From Melastoma dodecandrum (Eukaryota > Streptophyta > Magnoliopsida > Myrtales > Melastomataceae): a DNA stretch of 64,000 nt. Of the stretch, positions 26,228 to 37,466 are shown piece after piece. Both the position numbers and the translations under genes were made by a program. Under the pieces are notes generated by a model. The model was not told where the DNA came from, did no database searches, and saw only the letters and a program-made list of their open reading frames with translations. Every line of letters starts with the position of its first letter. Position 1 is the first letter of the stretch. The stretch spans positions 930,001 to 994,000 of the forward strand of contig JARUPY010000189.1 in the NCBI GenBank assembly GCA_029817715.1. Direction: 5' to 3'.

Positions 26228-26626
26228 TGCAGAGACAACAACGACGGGGTACGGCGGGGAGCCGGGGGAGGGGGGGCGGCGTCTACTTACTCTCTGATGC
26301 CCGTCGGGAGTGTTAAAAAGCACAAAGAAAAAGCGCGTGGGAGAGGAGGGCAGGGAATTAATGGCAGAGGCATGTTAAAGTCTTAAGGAGAGAGAGCGAG
26401 TGATTTTTATTACGTTTGGTTTAAAAGATACGAGATTGGAATTCTGTTAAGATTTCCGTCCGTCAATCATCGGGGGGGCAGACAAAACCACAGTGACGAG
26501 ATGATGACGTGGCATGATCCCCCTGTAATAACTCATTCTATTATTACTATTTACTTGAAGATTGTACTATGCTTGATTTTTGTAGAAATTCTTGAATTGC
26601 CATCGACTTCGCAATATCTGGGAATG
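26228..26626. other. Short intergenic gap upstream of the GAUT8-like gene
   Basis: It contains the promoter and 5' UTR of the minus-strand GAUT8-like gene on the left, and the 3' UTR of the next minus-strand gene on the right. Purine-rich tracts flank the GAUT8 start. No gene is visible. Confidence 0.5.
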
Positions 26627-27682
26627 CTAGTGGTTGCTGCTGCTGCTGCGGCGATGGCTAAGAAGGCGACGATGGTGATGAGGGTGCAACCAGCCAATCC
26701 CTCGGAATGCTTTCGAGATCTTGACGAGGTTCATAGGAGGCCTCCTCCCCGCCGACAACCTTAATGCCTGTAAGCAGCACAACATCCCTTCGTCCTCGTC
26801 TCGGTCTTCGTCCACCTTCTTCTTCGGTTTGCTTCTTTTGGCGTCCTTATTTAAGGACCGGGACCCGGACTCGTCCTCGTCGCATGCCTCCTCCCACAGC
26901 GAGTCCATCCCTTCTCCCTCCATGTCGTGCCTCTCCTCCATGAGCTTGTACGCCAGCGTACGGTTCCACTCCCTCCTCCTTCTCATGGAACCCAACACGT
27001 TGCCGTTGTCCTCTCCTTTGACATTGATCTTCGGCGAGTCGCTTCTACTGTCGTTGAAATCGTCCACTACTACTTTCTTGAGATACTTGTCATTTGCTTC
27101 TACTTTCGCTTCCACTTCCGTACCCTCCAAACCCTTTGTTTTTTTCCCCGATTCTATGTCAGGCAGAGTGATCTTCTCGTGCAGGTGGTTCCCATCCGTC
27201 CCGTTGCTCGGGGACGATGCCTCCGACACACTGATGCCCTGATAATCGTAGATTGGGAACTTGTCCACTGGATGCGGCTCTGACTCCTCACTACCAGTGC
27301 CATGTCGACCGCTCTCCAGGTCCGCTACCTCAAATATGATCCTGTACACTTCTGAACCCTCAAAGGAGGCATCCGGCTGCGCTCCGATCCCTTCATCAGC
27401 ATTCCACCGTAGCTTATTTAGGACCGTTGAACATACCCTCAGAACAGCTCCAGGTCTCGTTCCCGACGTTCCTCCTATGACGAAATGCCCGGACAGCGTG
27501 AACAGAGCAAAGAGGACCAGAGACATCGGGACAAACAGGGGGCAGAGGAAAGCTCTGATATCGACTAGGCATGATAAGGAGAACTCAGAGTTAGACACAA
27601 TGGAAGAAATCAGCAGAGCCGAACAAGACAACAAGAGGCCTGAAGCTCCGGCGACATTCCCAGGAACCTGTGCATCAGACAT
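26627..27682 (-). CDS. Uncharacterised acidic plant protein with N-terminal hydrophobic segments
   Basis: A single-exon gene for 351 aa when started at the ATG before SDAQVPGNVAG; an in-frame upstream ATG would add 63 residues of T/F-rich, UTR-like sequence and is less likely. The N-terminal third holds two hydrophobic segments (SGLLLSCSALLISSIV and CPLFVPMSLVLFALFTLSG), so a membrane location is plausible. The middle is acidic and variable. The conserved-looking C-terminus has RRRREWNRTLAYKLMEER, then GMDSLWEEACDEDE, a basic KRSKPKKKVD patch, and CCLQALRLSAGR. I believe this resembles the plant family containing At3g25130, which sits next to GAUT8 in Arabidopsis and has been auto-annotated as an acidic phosphoprotein; that name is not functional evidence. 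Function unknown. Confidence 0.8.
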   Translation of the reverse strand: MSDAQVPGNVAGASGLLLSCSALLISSIVSNSEFSLSCLVDIRAFLCPLFVPMSLVLFALFTLSGHFVIGGTSGTRPGAVLRVCSTVLNKLRWNADEGIGAQPDASFEGSEVYRIIFEVADLESGRHGTGSEESEPHPVDKFPIYDYQGISVSEASSPSNGTDGNHLHEKITLPDIESGKKTKGLEGTEVEAKVEANDKYLKKVVVDDFNDSRSDSPKINVKGEDNGNVLGSMRRRREWNRTLAYKLMEERHDMEGEGMDSLWEEACDEDESGSRSLNKDAKRSKPKKKVDEDRDEDEGMLCCLQALRLSAGRRPPMNLVKISKAFRGIGWLHPHHHRRLLSHRRSSSSNH

Positions 27683-28511
27683 TGTTCCTTGGTGGAAGGA
27701 GGAGGATGGTAAAAGGGAAAGAAGAGAGCCGAGGAAGTGGAGGGGGAAACCAATCAAAGGGCAAAAGGTGAGCAAAAAGATGGGTTTAGAATAGAGAAGT
27801 ATGTTGGGATTGGGAAGAGTGTTGTCTTTGATGAGATGAGTAAAAATAAACAAATCATACCCAAAAACCAAAAAGGTGTGAAGATTGAAATTCTACTAGG
27901 TAGATAAATAGAGACAACAAAGATTGCTGTGAATGAAGGAAAGAATCAAGGAAGCTAGATAGCCCACAGAGAGTTGTAAAGGAGTAAAATCTATCACCAC
28001 CAAGAAGTTCACTAGGGAACACTTTAATCATGATGGGTATTAGTTAACTTTCCCCGATGATCGACAAGATCAAAACTTATTCACATGGCGGGCACTCATG
28101 GGTAATCGAGTGCTTTAGTTGCATCCACCAACTGCTAAAAAATGGATCAAATAATTGACTTGGGGTAGGGATGAAAACGGGGAAGTTGCAGGGAGACAAA
28201 CATGTCGGGATGTTCGCCTCTGTTGCATTTCTCAACGAACCCACTGTCAGTATCGGATCCCTCAAGAAGACAAAGGATCCGAGAAACAGGCTGCCTTAAT
28301 CTCCTAAAAGGCTAAATTACTAATCATCCTCCCGACATTTACTCTCCTTCCCATACTCCAACTTTGTAAGAGATCAACGATCAACTTTATCTCCACCGAG
28401 TGAAAATTGGTTGATGATTCTACACGTTAAAGGAACACCAACATTTCAGGGTAATTCTTAAGTCCTAGCCGTCCCCTCTTGGTAGAAACTAGCCAGTTGC
28501 TGGCTAGCAAT
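27683..28511. other. Intergenic, 5' of the acidic protein
   Basis: The left end carries the probable 5' UTR of the minus-strand acidic-protein gene. The remainder has no recognisable coding or RNA feature. Its right edge holds the 3' UTR of the small two-exon gene that follows. Confidence 0.45.
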
Positions 28512-29577
28512 TCACTCCGTCATGACAGGCTTGTTTTCGTTGGCCTTGGGCCTCTGCTCTTTAGGCTTCTGCTCGTCCAATTTCCTGTGAAGTCATACGA
28601 AGCATTATAAACGGATATCAGGCATCAAGAAGATCTGACTTGAAACTGCAAGAAGCATTGACAAAGGCGGAGAATTTTGGCCACTAAAAAATGTGAGAAA
28701 TAAGAGATAGTGCCAACAAACATAGACGACTTCGATACACTGACCGAGCATCCTAGATTTTTAACCACTCAAAAAACCATTTCCCTTTACTCAAACCACG
28801 ATTCATTGGGCACCAGAGCCAACTTCCATACTTTTCTTGTAATAAAAGGTCAATTGTTCAACCTATCTAGTCCGTGAGGAATGCCCCATCGCATCCTTCC
28901 TTTTGAATTATAAGGTCAAGCAAGAGAGCCTGAAAGGTGCAGTGGCTCCCACAGCAAGACATCAACAACAAAAGAGAACCAAACTTTTACTTATTGGATG
29001 AGAGAAATTGGCAGAACGAACAGAACGAATGATTTCATCCCAGCCCAATGCATATCCCTTCTCTGGTGTCTCATACTAATAGGCCAGGAGGGACAATTGA
29101 ATTCTGCTATTCCGAGCACAAAGTTCATTTCATCTTTTTGCAAATCTCGCTCCGTGAAACAAACCAACAAGGAAAGAAAAGGCAGTGCATCGCAACCCGT
29201 GTAAACCAACTACAGAACAGACGCATAATCAACAGTCACTAGAGCCTGAAAAGCACATCGAAGGGGGTGCCACGTACACAGAGCAGGGCAGAAACATTAA
29301 GTAAGACTCTTCATAAGCTGATCCGAACAGTACGGCAGCAGGAACAAGAAACAGAACGGTAGAGGTCGACGATCAGAACAGGATATATATTAGCCTATCG
29401 ACCTGATTGTGTTCATCAGTCCGACCACGGCAAACAAACAAGCCAGCAAATTGGGGTTCCAAAAAGCAGGAAGGAAAAGAACCTCGTACGGAGAGTTAGT
29501 TACCTCTTGTCAGATGATGCGCCGCCCTTCTGGCTGAGGAAGGAACGGAAGAGCGGGGAGTTGACGTCGTATATCAT
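28512..29577 (-). CDS. 48-residue conserved plant peptide, two exons
   Basis: Exon 1 is 29504-29577 and exon 2 is 28512-28584, separated by a 919-bp intron with GT-AG ends. The split codon restores the frame exactly (AG plus G gives Arg). The product starts MIYDVNSPLFRSFLSQKGG, continues with a charged stretch SSDKRKLDEQKPKEQRPK and ends NENKPVMTE. It is hydrophilic, Lys/Glu-rich, probably disordered, and has no signal peptide or membrane segment. I recall plant proteins with almost this sequence annotated as wound-responsive protein-related (the At3g07230 type, next to FHA2 in Arabidopsis); this is recollection, not a search result. A correct frame across a long intron argues that the gene is real. 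Function is unknown. Confidence 0.75.
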
Positions 29578-30927
29578 CCTCACAGAAAACCCCTAAAATT
29601 CCCACTGCCCTCGCCTGCAGCCGTCTGACAACAAAAGACGAACCTGGAACCCAAACTGATGGGGGGGAGACAAAATACCTAATGGGCCGGCCCAAAAACT
29701 GAGGCCCAACGTCGGTCACGATTGTTCTTTCTAACGTCGAGAGATAAAATAATTGATCAGAGGTGAAGAAGGGCGTCGGTGCTGCCCCTTGTCTGTCGGG
29801 GTGGTATCTGATCTGATCCTGACACAACACCATGACAGCACTTTTGTTTGATTTTGAATGAATATCGTGTCTAATTATATGTTACATTATTATTATTATT
29901 ATTATAATATTGTATTGAAGAGGTCGCTAGGTCCATGACACGAATACACACATTAATCAGACATTGAAATTATCAAAATAAATTTATTAGAGTCCCTCTT
30001 CAACTTTCATTTGCCAAACCATTGTTGGGACTGGGAGGCCAGGCACAACTAATCACTGAAGTACGTACGACTTGACAAAACTCAACGAAGATGTAAGGTG
30101 GTGTTAAACCCTCCAATCATGCAAAAATGGGGAAGAAGACCCCCAACAACACACAAACATACACGTCCCCCAAGTCTCTTTCTCTCTCCTCTCGTCTATC
30201 TTTTTGCCTGCTTTCGTTCCAATGTCTTCCAATCAACCCCAGCAAGGTATTATCGCCTCACCACCTTCTTATCCCCTCCTCCTCCCACCGTTAATAGATT
30301 TTTATTACACACGAAGTTGGATGCATCGGCATGGTCTTAAAATCCTGATGTTTTTGTTCCTGTTTGGGGGGGAGTTGGGTTCGTGATGAAGTTGGTATTT
30401 TTCTTTGTGGGGTTTCCTTTTTGGCATCTCTTTTGGGTTTGGTTGACTTGTCCATCCATGGAAAATAAAGGTGGGTTGGTTTGTTGGGTTGACTTGAAAA
30501 CTCTTCCCCCTTCAACTGGGTCGCCGCAATCTACTCTTGGTGATGTTCGAATTGAGGGGTTGTGTGTTTTGAATCCTGGTTTGGTGTTTGTTGAGATACC
30601 TCCTTGTCCTTCCACCTTATACACAATTTGTTTGGGTAATTCTCAGTTTTAGTGAGGAAAACCCTCTGGCACTTCATCAAAGCTGTTACTCTGGTTTTTG
30701 TCTGATATTTGGTTTGACTTCAATCACTGATTGATTTTAGCTTAATGATGATGATGATGTGTTTTCCTTTTGCTGGAGTTGATGATATGTGCAGGTAGTT
30801 GTTTAATGGGATTTTCTGGGATGATGCCTGGGAATTTGACAGTATAAGTGGGGCCACATTAGGATTATCTCTATAGATGTTGCTTCGATTCGTTAGTTGG
30901 AATCACTAGTTTGCGAAAGACAAGGGC
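29578..30927. other. Divergent intergenic and leader region of the AP2-like gene
   Basis: The left part is the promoter and 5' UTR of the small minus-strand peptide gene. On the plus strand, a CT-rich stretch (about 30160-30300) with an ATG at 30222 (start of SSNQPQQ) is probably a leader exon of the AP2-like gene. That frame cannot be joined to the AP2 coding region, so it is likely a leader ORF or non-coding. An ATT microsatellite lies at about 29889-29907. Confidence 0.4.
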
Positions 30928-31912
30928 ATGGTGAGCTTGAGAAGGCGCCGGCTCTTGGGGCTTTGCTCTGGTAAATTTTGCTGTCTCCTCACCTCGAGGA
31001 AATGATGCAATGTTCTATATTTTCCATCCTTACTTTCTTCTTAATTTGTTCCCAGGAAGGAGCTGCTTCCTCGTTCCTCTCTTAAAGTCCTGCAACAGAA
31101 CCACGATTAACGAATCCAGTCAGAACTACTCCAAGGCCGTCGTCATGCATCCCTTGCCTTTGGAAGACGAAAAACAGCTATATGAGGTAACGACAACCAG
31201 GTCCATTTTTTGTTTATAGCTCTTGCGACTATGTTTTGGTGACCGTTGCCGTGAGAGGATCCTAGTCTCCATATGGCGTACTTGGATGTTAAATTTCAGT
31301 CGTTCCTTTTCTTAGGAATCTGTCACAGGAATAGGTTCAGAGACTTCGAATGGATCCAGGTCTAGCCCATTGGCATATTCCCAAGACCAACCATTTCAAG
31401 GTTGGTGGATTCGGGCACACGTTGAGGATAATCATCTGCCGCGCTTGCCTTGTGGTTAGAGCTAATGCTCTCCTTTGGTGCTATTCGTTTTATATAATCT
31501 ACGTGCAGAGCCTGCCGTCAAAAGAAGGAAGCCACACATAAGAAAAAATCGCCAAAACCAGCTGGAACCGTGCCTAATGAGAGGCGTTTACTTCAAGAAC
31601 ATGAAGTGGCAGGCGGCGATCAAGGTCGACAAGAAGCAGATACACTTGGGAACAGTCAGTTCACAAGTCGAGGCTGCTCATCTGTATGATAGGTATGACA
31701 AATGACGTCTTGTCAACGGCTTGCTCGCAAAGATCGCATATTACTCGCACTTATGTGGTCAGATGCAATCCCGATGCAGGGCCGCCTTCATGTGTGGGAG
31801 GGAACCGAACTTTGAACTAGCAGAGGATGAGAAAAGACAACTCAGGAAACTAAACTGGGACGAATTCCTCGCCATGACACGCAACACGATCACAAACAAG
31901 AGTACTTGCTGA
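30928..31912 (+). CDS. APD1: AP2-domain protein of the At4g13040/APD1 type
   Basis: Five exons (30928-30970, 31056-31186, 31316-31400, 31509-31692, 31780-31912) give 191 aa with all phases matching. The start MVSLRRRRLLGLCSG is characteristic of this small, atypical AP2/ERF lineage. A basic stretch (VKRRKPHIRKN) precedes one AP2 domain at about residues 98-150, seen as LMRGVYFKNMKWQAAIKVDK, HLGTVSSQVEAAHLYDRAAF and GREPNFEL. The C-terminus has LNWDEFLAMTRNTITNK. Normal AP2/ERF domains have YRGVR and WLGTF; here they are MRGVY and HLGTV, as in the At4g13040 family. In Arabidopsis APD1 has been reported to act positively in salicylic-acid-dependent defence. The third exon end was chosen at 31400 because the alternative donor at 31359 breaks the frame. 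Confidence 0.9.
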
Positions 31913-32499
31913 TGTTTCCCACCTCAACATCATAAAAAACTTATCTGTCGTTTCCCCATGTCGCTCCCAACCCTCATTCATCTCACAATAGTTTAAAACA
32001 AAACGCAGAACAAGGGGGAAGGATCGGAGCCAGGCCCAGGAAAGTGTTTGAGCCGGCGACGGGGGATGGCGACAGAAGAGGCAATGACTCGTCCGCTTCG
32101 GATGACGATGTTGCACAGGCGGACAGTTGAGTTATAATTCAGAGTTAAGCAGGATGGGAGAACTGAGAATGCAGTTAAATTTTTGGCCAAGCTTATTATT
32201 TAGAGATAAAAAATTTGCCCGCTTAGTTAAAAAGAAAATTACCTAATAAAAATTAGTACATATTCTTCTGTTTAAATCACAGAGGGCGATTGTAACGCGA
32301 GTCTCATGGAACACGAAGTTTATAAAATGTAGCGAAATTACTCGCTTGACTGAAACTGCGTGCGACAACCTAAATGGGCCGTGAAGGGGGGAATTCATTG
32401 GGCCGGGTCCAGGCCCAATAAGTTGCGAACCAACTCATTCCCGGGCCACGCTTTTGACCGCGACGCCGACGCTCTCAGCGGCGAAACGGTTTGGAGAAA
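31913..32499. other. Intergenic between the AP2-like and Tim17-like genes
   Basis: It holds the 3' UTR of the AP2-like gene and then the promoter of the next plus-strand gene. A minus-strand frame at about 31850-32116 has no domain. No other feature seen. Confidence 0.45.
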
Positions 32500-34207
32500 A
32501 TGAGTCAATCCGATGATCGGAAACTCCCCTCGCTGCCGTCGCCGTCGCCGTCGGCATCGGTCAGTTGGAGGGACCAAGTGATCCTCCCTACTCTCCTCGC
32601 AGGTATCGCGTGATCCATCTCGATTTGGCATCATCTTGGGGAGTTGATTTTTGATCGGTGGCATGTTCTTTGCTCGGGGTTGAAGTTGCGGTTGTTTTGT
32701 GTATGGGAGCAGGAATTGCAGGAGGAGGTTATGGATTGGTGTCTAAGCATAGGAAGGTGTACGGCGCTGCTAATGTCTCCGCTACTTACGCCACTAATTT
32801 TGCCATCGTCACCGGTTGCTATTGCGGTAAAAATCTTCGCCCTGGTTGCTGTCAAAGTTTGGTTATGTGATAGGGTTGGTACTTCTTGTCATGGTCAGTG
32901 ATCTGTGGGTGCAAACCAAAAGAAGAGTATTTCGGCTATATGGGTGTGCTGATAGGGTTTCTCGTCGTCTGATGCAGCTAGGGATCCTCACGTACATTCC
33001 ACTTTGTTGAATCTGGCTACATAACTGACGGTTCCTTTGTCCGAGTTATTGGCATTTAACAATTAGCTGTTACGCCATAGATATTAATTAGTTATTGGAC
33101 GAGTCATGTAATTGTTTTGAAGAAATGGGAGATGGGAGATCAGGATGCATAGTAGCGAGGCTGATTTAGCTTCAGGAAGGACATGTCGTGATGATTTTGG
33201 TATAGAAGTCTCCTCTTGATTGAAGCTAGTCAAGCTTAACTTATTTTGTTCCTGTGGGGTTTTCTTTAGGTAGCAGGATCTGAGAGGGTGATTACTAATA
33301 TATCAAGGTGTAGATGCCATTAGTATGGAAAATTTTCTATAAACTGCAGTGTTAATCTTTGAGTGGATATTAGGAGCCGGTCGAACAATGCGGAACCACG
33401 GGTTGGTTGAGATTTTTCAAGATTAGATGCTACCAGTGTAGGAAGCCGGATGTAAGCTACAAATACAGTGGCTCTCTCTTTGTTTTCTAACATTCTGATG
33501 GTCTTCTTTGTCACGACAACTTTAATGGGTTCATGTTATCCTTTGCATTTTGTTAGGGGGAAATTCTGTTTGTAGGCCCAAATAAATGGCTCAAGATAAT
33601 CATCAAATATATATATGTGAGGGCGTGGCTTCATGCAGATGTTTCTCTGATTTCACATTTTGTTAATTTTTACTTCAGCATCTTGTTCCCTTGTTGCTGA
33701 ATTCAAGAAAAACAGTTAATTGAAACTTTTGTGAGTTACTAGGTGCACGAGAATTTGTGAGAGTTACCCGAAAATCAGATCCTGATGATTTGTTGAACTC
33801 TGCGATGGGTGGATTTGGCTGTGGGGCACTCCTTGGGCGTCTACAAGGTTATCACCATCGCTCGCCTACATGCTAGCTAGCTTTCTTTAATCACTTTCTT
33901 TCAATTGGATAAGCTTTTGGTCACGTCAATTTTAAAACCCGTGACAAATTTATACTTTATACTCTCGTGTTCAGGTGGCCAAGCTGGAGCGATCAAGTAT
34001 TCTGTTCTCTTTGCTGTTGCCGGCACAGCATTCGATTACACCGTCATGAAACTAAGACCAATATTTGCTACAAATGACTGGTTCAAGTTACCCGAATGGT
34101 CACCAATCAAAGTACTCAATGAAGAAGAGCTCGCTGCCAAACAGGCTCGAGAAGAGAAGTTATTTGCTCAGAGGGGTCTTGCCAAACTGAACAAAGAAGA
34201 ATCTTAA
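32500..34207 (+). CDS. Tim17/Tim22/Tim23-like membrane protein (At3g25120 type)
   Basis: Four exons (32500-32602, 32713-32826, 33743-33847, 33975-34207) all split between the first and second base of a codon and give 184 aa. A Ser/Pro-rich N-terminus is followed by a glycine-rich hydrophobic region with the features of the Tim17/22/23/PMP24/OEP16 superfamily: GIAGGGYGLVSKHRKVYGAA, TYATNFAIVTGCYCGAREFV, AMGGFGCGALLGRLQGGQAG and KYSVLFAVAGTAFDYTVMKL. The C-terminus is a charged helix (LNEEELAAKQAREEKLFAQR). Such proteins are small, multi-span proteins of the mitochondrial inner membrane or plastid envelope, acting as preprotein or amino-acid channels or as complex I subunits. Which member this is cannot be settled here; length and neighbours suit the At3g25120 type. 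Intron 2 is about 0.9 kb. Confidence 0.82.
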
Positions 34208-34437
34208 TGAGTTCGCTTTTTGTGTTGTGACAGATAAGAGATGTTAGAGTCTGCAGTTAAGTTTGTCGTAATTTTCGGCTAAACAGTGACTTTTCTCTGA
34301 GATTCCATGTATTAGTTCTTGGAAGCTTTGGTACTACATAAAAAGTGGTGATGGATCAATCCATTTGATCACAATGCCATTGAGTTTACAAAGACCAGTT
34401 GCAAAAGTTAACTTACAAGACTGCACAGCCAAACCCC

Positions 34438-36619
34438 TCAAGTGACCAATGAGACTAGGGAGACAAACTCTTGAGTGACCCGGTTCTTCGATCTTAAATT
34501 AATGACGAAGTGCTCAGGATACTTCCTCAGCAGCATGAGCAGACCATACCAAGGCTTTGAATCAGCTTCTGGGGTTGACCAGTCTTCTGATGTGAGATAC
34601 CTCCTCACTCGGCTGTGATGCCAGATGTTGCGGAACTGCTCCACCAGCTGAAAATACACCACTTTGTCAAATACTTGTCAACAGATCAGAAAATTTTCAA
34701 ATTTAAAGACTGAATCTCTGAGTGCTTGACAAAGTGTCCAGAGTGAATTTCACATAGAAAAGCTCAGTTGGGAAATTGAACAGTTCCTCAACACCACTCC
34801 ATTGATATCAACATGATAGAGCGGCAAGTCAAGATATCCCTGAGGTCATACGGAAAAGAAAAATGTAATCTCGTTGCAATGATCTGAAAGAATTAATCTG
34901 ACCTCAGAATGAAGCTTTTCCATGGGCATCCACTCCCCAGGACCACATAGATCTGACAGCACAGTCGCCACAGAGGATACCACGTCCTTCTCCTCCAATT
35001 GTATTAGCTGCTGGTTGTCCGATTCTCGGTCAACTCTCCTACCATCTCCCTTTTTCTCACTGGAAGCTGGTGGCGCCGATAAGAATATCAATATGACTAA
35101 AGTGAGAAGGTAATCTCGCCAAAATAATCAAATCACAGGAAATATGGCATCGTAATATCAGCTTTGCAATAATTCCTCTTTGACACAAGATTGTACCTGC
35201 GTGTTAAGATAATCCTGACATCTATCATAGATCTTCTCGCCAATTAAATTGCAAAGGCGAGCGTACTGAGCATTCTAATTTACTAATATAAGACACTTAA
35301 AAAGGACTTTTCATGGCTAAGACAGTCAATTAACCAACAGCTTTGTTCCAAAGTCAGGGATCATAGGTTGTCCAACAGGAAAGTAACATATGGGCCCTGA
35401 TGACAAGCTGACAGAAACTCCAATAAAGAAAAATACAAGCTAGATCCCTTGACAAAGGTTCTGCACAGGCATTTTCAATTTATTACTCCCTATCACCTTT
35501 GTTCATCCATAAATGCAATAGAATGTAGGAAGTTCTTAAAAATTGAGAAACAATCACTAAAATGCATCCACTTCAAGCTTCGAATCACTGTACGAGCAAA
35601 ATATTCTACAGTTTTCAGGACACAGCAGATCTTCTTACAATGACTTCACAATAAACCCAGATGAAAAGCACGCACAATGCCTTAATCCTATACATAGGCC
35701 CTCTAAACTGTAAACATCCCATGGCAGGCAATGCCTATCAACATCCAATATCAGCACACGTTCAATGAAGGAATCACATTTCACTCTTGGAAAGGAATAA
35801 ACCCAATAACCCATCATTTGAGACTCATGGTGGATATCGCTCACATTTCTCCGTAGTTATTGCCATTCAGCAGAGATAAAAAACACAAGCTGTGATACAA
35901 GGTTGCCCTCACGACCACTCCAACACTAATGTCCCAAGGAGAAAACATGGTACCATGTTGTAATGTAACAGGCCATGTGTAACCCTAACTAGCAACAAAG
36001 CGCATAGAGTTTGGCTCTTACCCAAAGCAGCGCCTCCTCCGGCAACCCCATATCCATAACCTTCCGCACCTCCCTCCCTCCTGAACCTCTTCCCACTGCT
36101 TCCCCCGCCATCATTCTCCTGCTCCTCGTCCTCATCTTCATCATCGTACTGCTCCCTCCCTCTCCCTTTCCTCCCTCCATAACCCAGCTGCTGCCGAGGC
36201 TGTGACTGAGGCTGTGGCGGCCCGCTTGAAACGTGGTGCCTCGGCCCGACAGGTCCGCCGAAAATGCTCCTAACGGGGAGCAAGAAATAGAACTCCTTAT
36301 CACCAATCTGCAGTAAATCCTGAGAATCCAGCTTCACGGGGGGGTTACCGGGGAGGTGAAGCACCCCCTCGACAAAGCACCCGTTCTTGCCGAGCACCTC
36401 GAGGGCGAACCGGCGGCGAGCGAAGTCGTAGAAGATGCGGGCGTGCCGACGGGAGATGTTCATCCCTCCGCCGAGGCTCGAGAGGTCGACGTCGACGGTG
36501 GAGTTCTTGGAGTTTCGGCCGAGGATGATGGAGTAAGTCTGCATGTAGTACTCGAAGTCCTCCCCCTGCAACTTAGCGAATCCGGCTTCCACGTCGCCGC
36601 CGGCGCTGGTGGTCGCCAT
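34438..36619 (-). CDS. FHA2: FHA-domain nuclear protein, FHA2-like
   Basis: Exons 36022-36619, 34903-35066 and 34438-34647 join to 323 aa (Arabidopsis FHA2 is about 320). The N-terminal FHA domain (about residues 30-112) has LGRNS, SRRHARIFYD and NGCFVEG, the conserved Gly-Arg, Ser-x-x-His and Asn-Gly that bind phosphothreonine. The middle is a Gly/Gln-rich and acidic linker (YDDEDEDEEQEND) followed by a basic KRFRRE patch. The C-terminal part is a conserved helical region: VVSSVATVLSDLCGPGEWMP, then VEQFRNIWHHSRVRRYLTSE and PWYGLLMLLRKYPEHFVI. FHA2-type proteins act in the nucleus, with reported effects on flower organ number. The exon 2 to exon 3 join (HSE to LVEQF) follows the family; a stop-free stretch within that intron at about 34745-34858 might be an alternative exon. 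Confidence 0.92.
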
Positions 36620-37466
36620 TTGATCTGTTCCTCCGGCTGTGGAGACGTCGTTGGGAAAAGGGTCGTTTAGGGTTTCCTTGGTCCGATCGATCCGGGGCTA
36701 AACAATGTCAGCTTTACATAATTTATGGTTGCTTTCCTGTATTTTATACTACTAAAATTATCATACAAAGAGAAAACAAAGAGTTTGTCGTCCTCAGTCT
36801 CGTCTCCCTCCCATGAGAGAATTTCAGCGACGTCCGACGATTCCAATCGCCGACAGGAAATCGGCGGTGGGGGGCAGTTAGTTCCGCTGGGTATCGTCGG
36901 TCGCCATCATTGATAGCGCCGGATGCTATTTTGCTTTTGGGTTGTGGGGGTTATTGACAGTTTCGAGAGGAACATCCGGGCATACTGGAGAATTCTGATC
37001 ATGTGGGATTATGTCGGTCTTTGGTCAGCCTCTTTAGCGTGCTTTCGATTTTAGCGAGCGAGGCCAGAGTGATTAAGGCCTGGGACTCTCTGGCATCCCC
37101 TTCGCCATCATTCAAAAGAGAGTCGAAAACCACGGCCAACAGTTTACACCAAAGATACGAAAACTGGCAGGAGGACCTGTTTTGATGCGGGCAATAAGTT
37201 ATTTGCTGTTTTCCTTGCGTTAGGACTGGCTTATGCCTGTTGTCCTCATTTTGGTTCTTCTAGTGCACATGTCGAAAAATCTAGATGAGCCACACGGTCG
37301 AGATTGTTAGCTCTCTGTTGGCCGATTTTCGCCTTTTGGATCTGTCTGCTGCAGATGTCTATTATCCTTGAAGCTCAATTACTGTTTCTTCTTGCCAATG
37401 TTGTTTCCTCATCGAACCAGGGGGTGTGACCACATCTGATGTTTTATAATCGCATTTTGCTTTCAG
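36620..37466. other. Divergent promoter region and possible 5' exons of an unknown gene
   Basis: The left 100 bp is the promoter and 5' UTR of the FHA2-like gene. From about 36780 on the plus strand the sequence looks transcribed (GC-richer, CT-rich start, short ATG frames near 36812 and 36919, then a stop-free stretch at about 37003-37185 containing VIKAWDSLASPSPSF). These may be 5' exons of the unknown gene whose clearer exons follow at 37467 and 38097. I cannot assign splice joins with confidence. Confidence 0.35.

Noticed and set aside
26721..27794. Several plus-strand open frames over the acidic protein gene
   Set aside because: They overlap the supported minus-strand coding sequence and are Ser-rich shadows without motifs.
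30222..30386. Plus-strand frame starting SSNQPQQ as start of the AP2 gene
   Set aside because: It cannot be spliced in frame to the family-typical start at 30928; more likely a leader exon.
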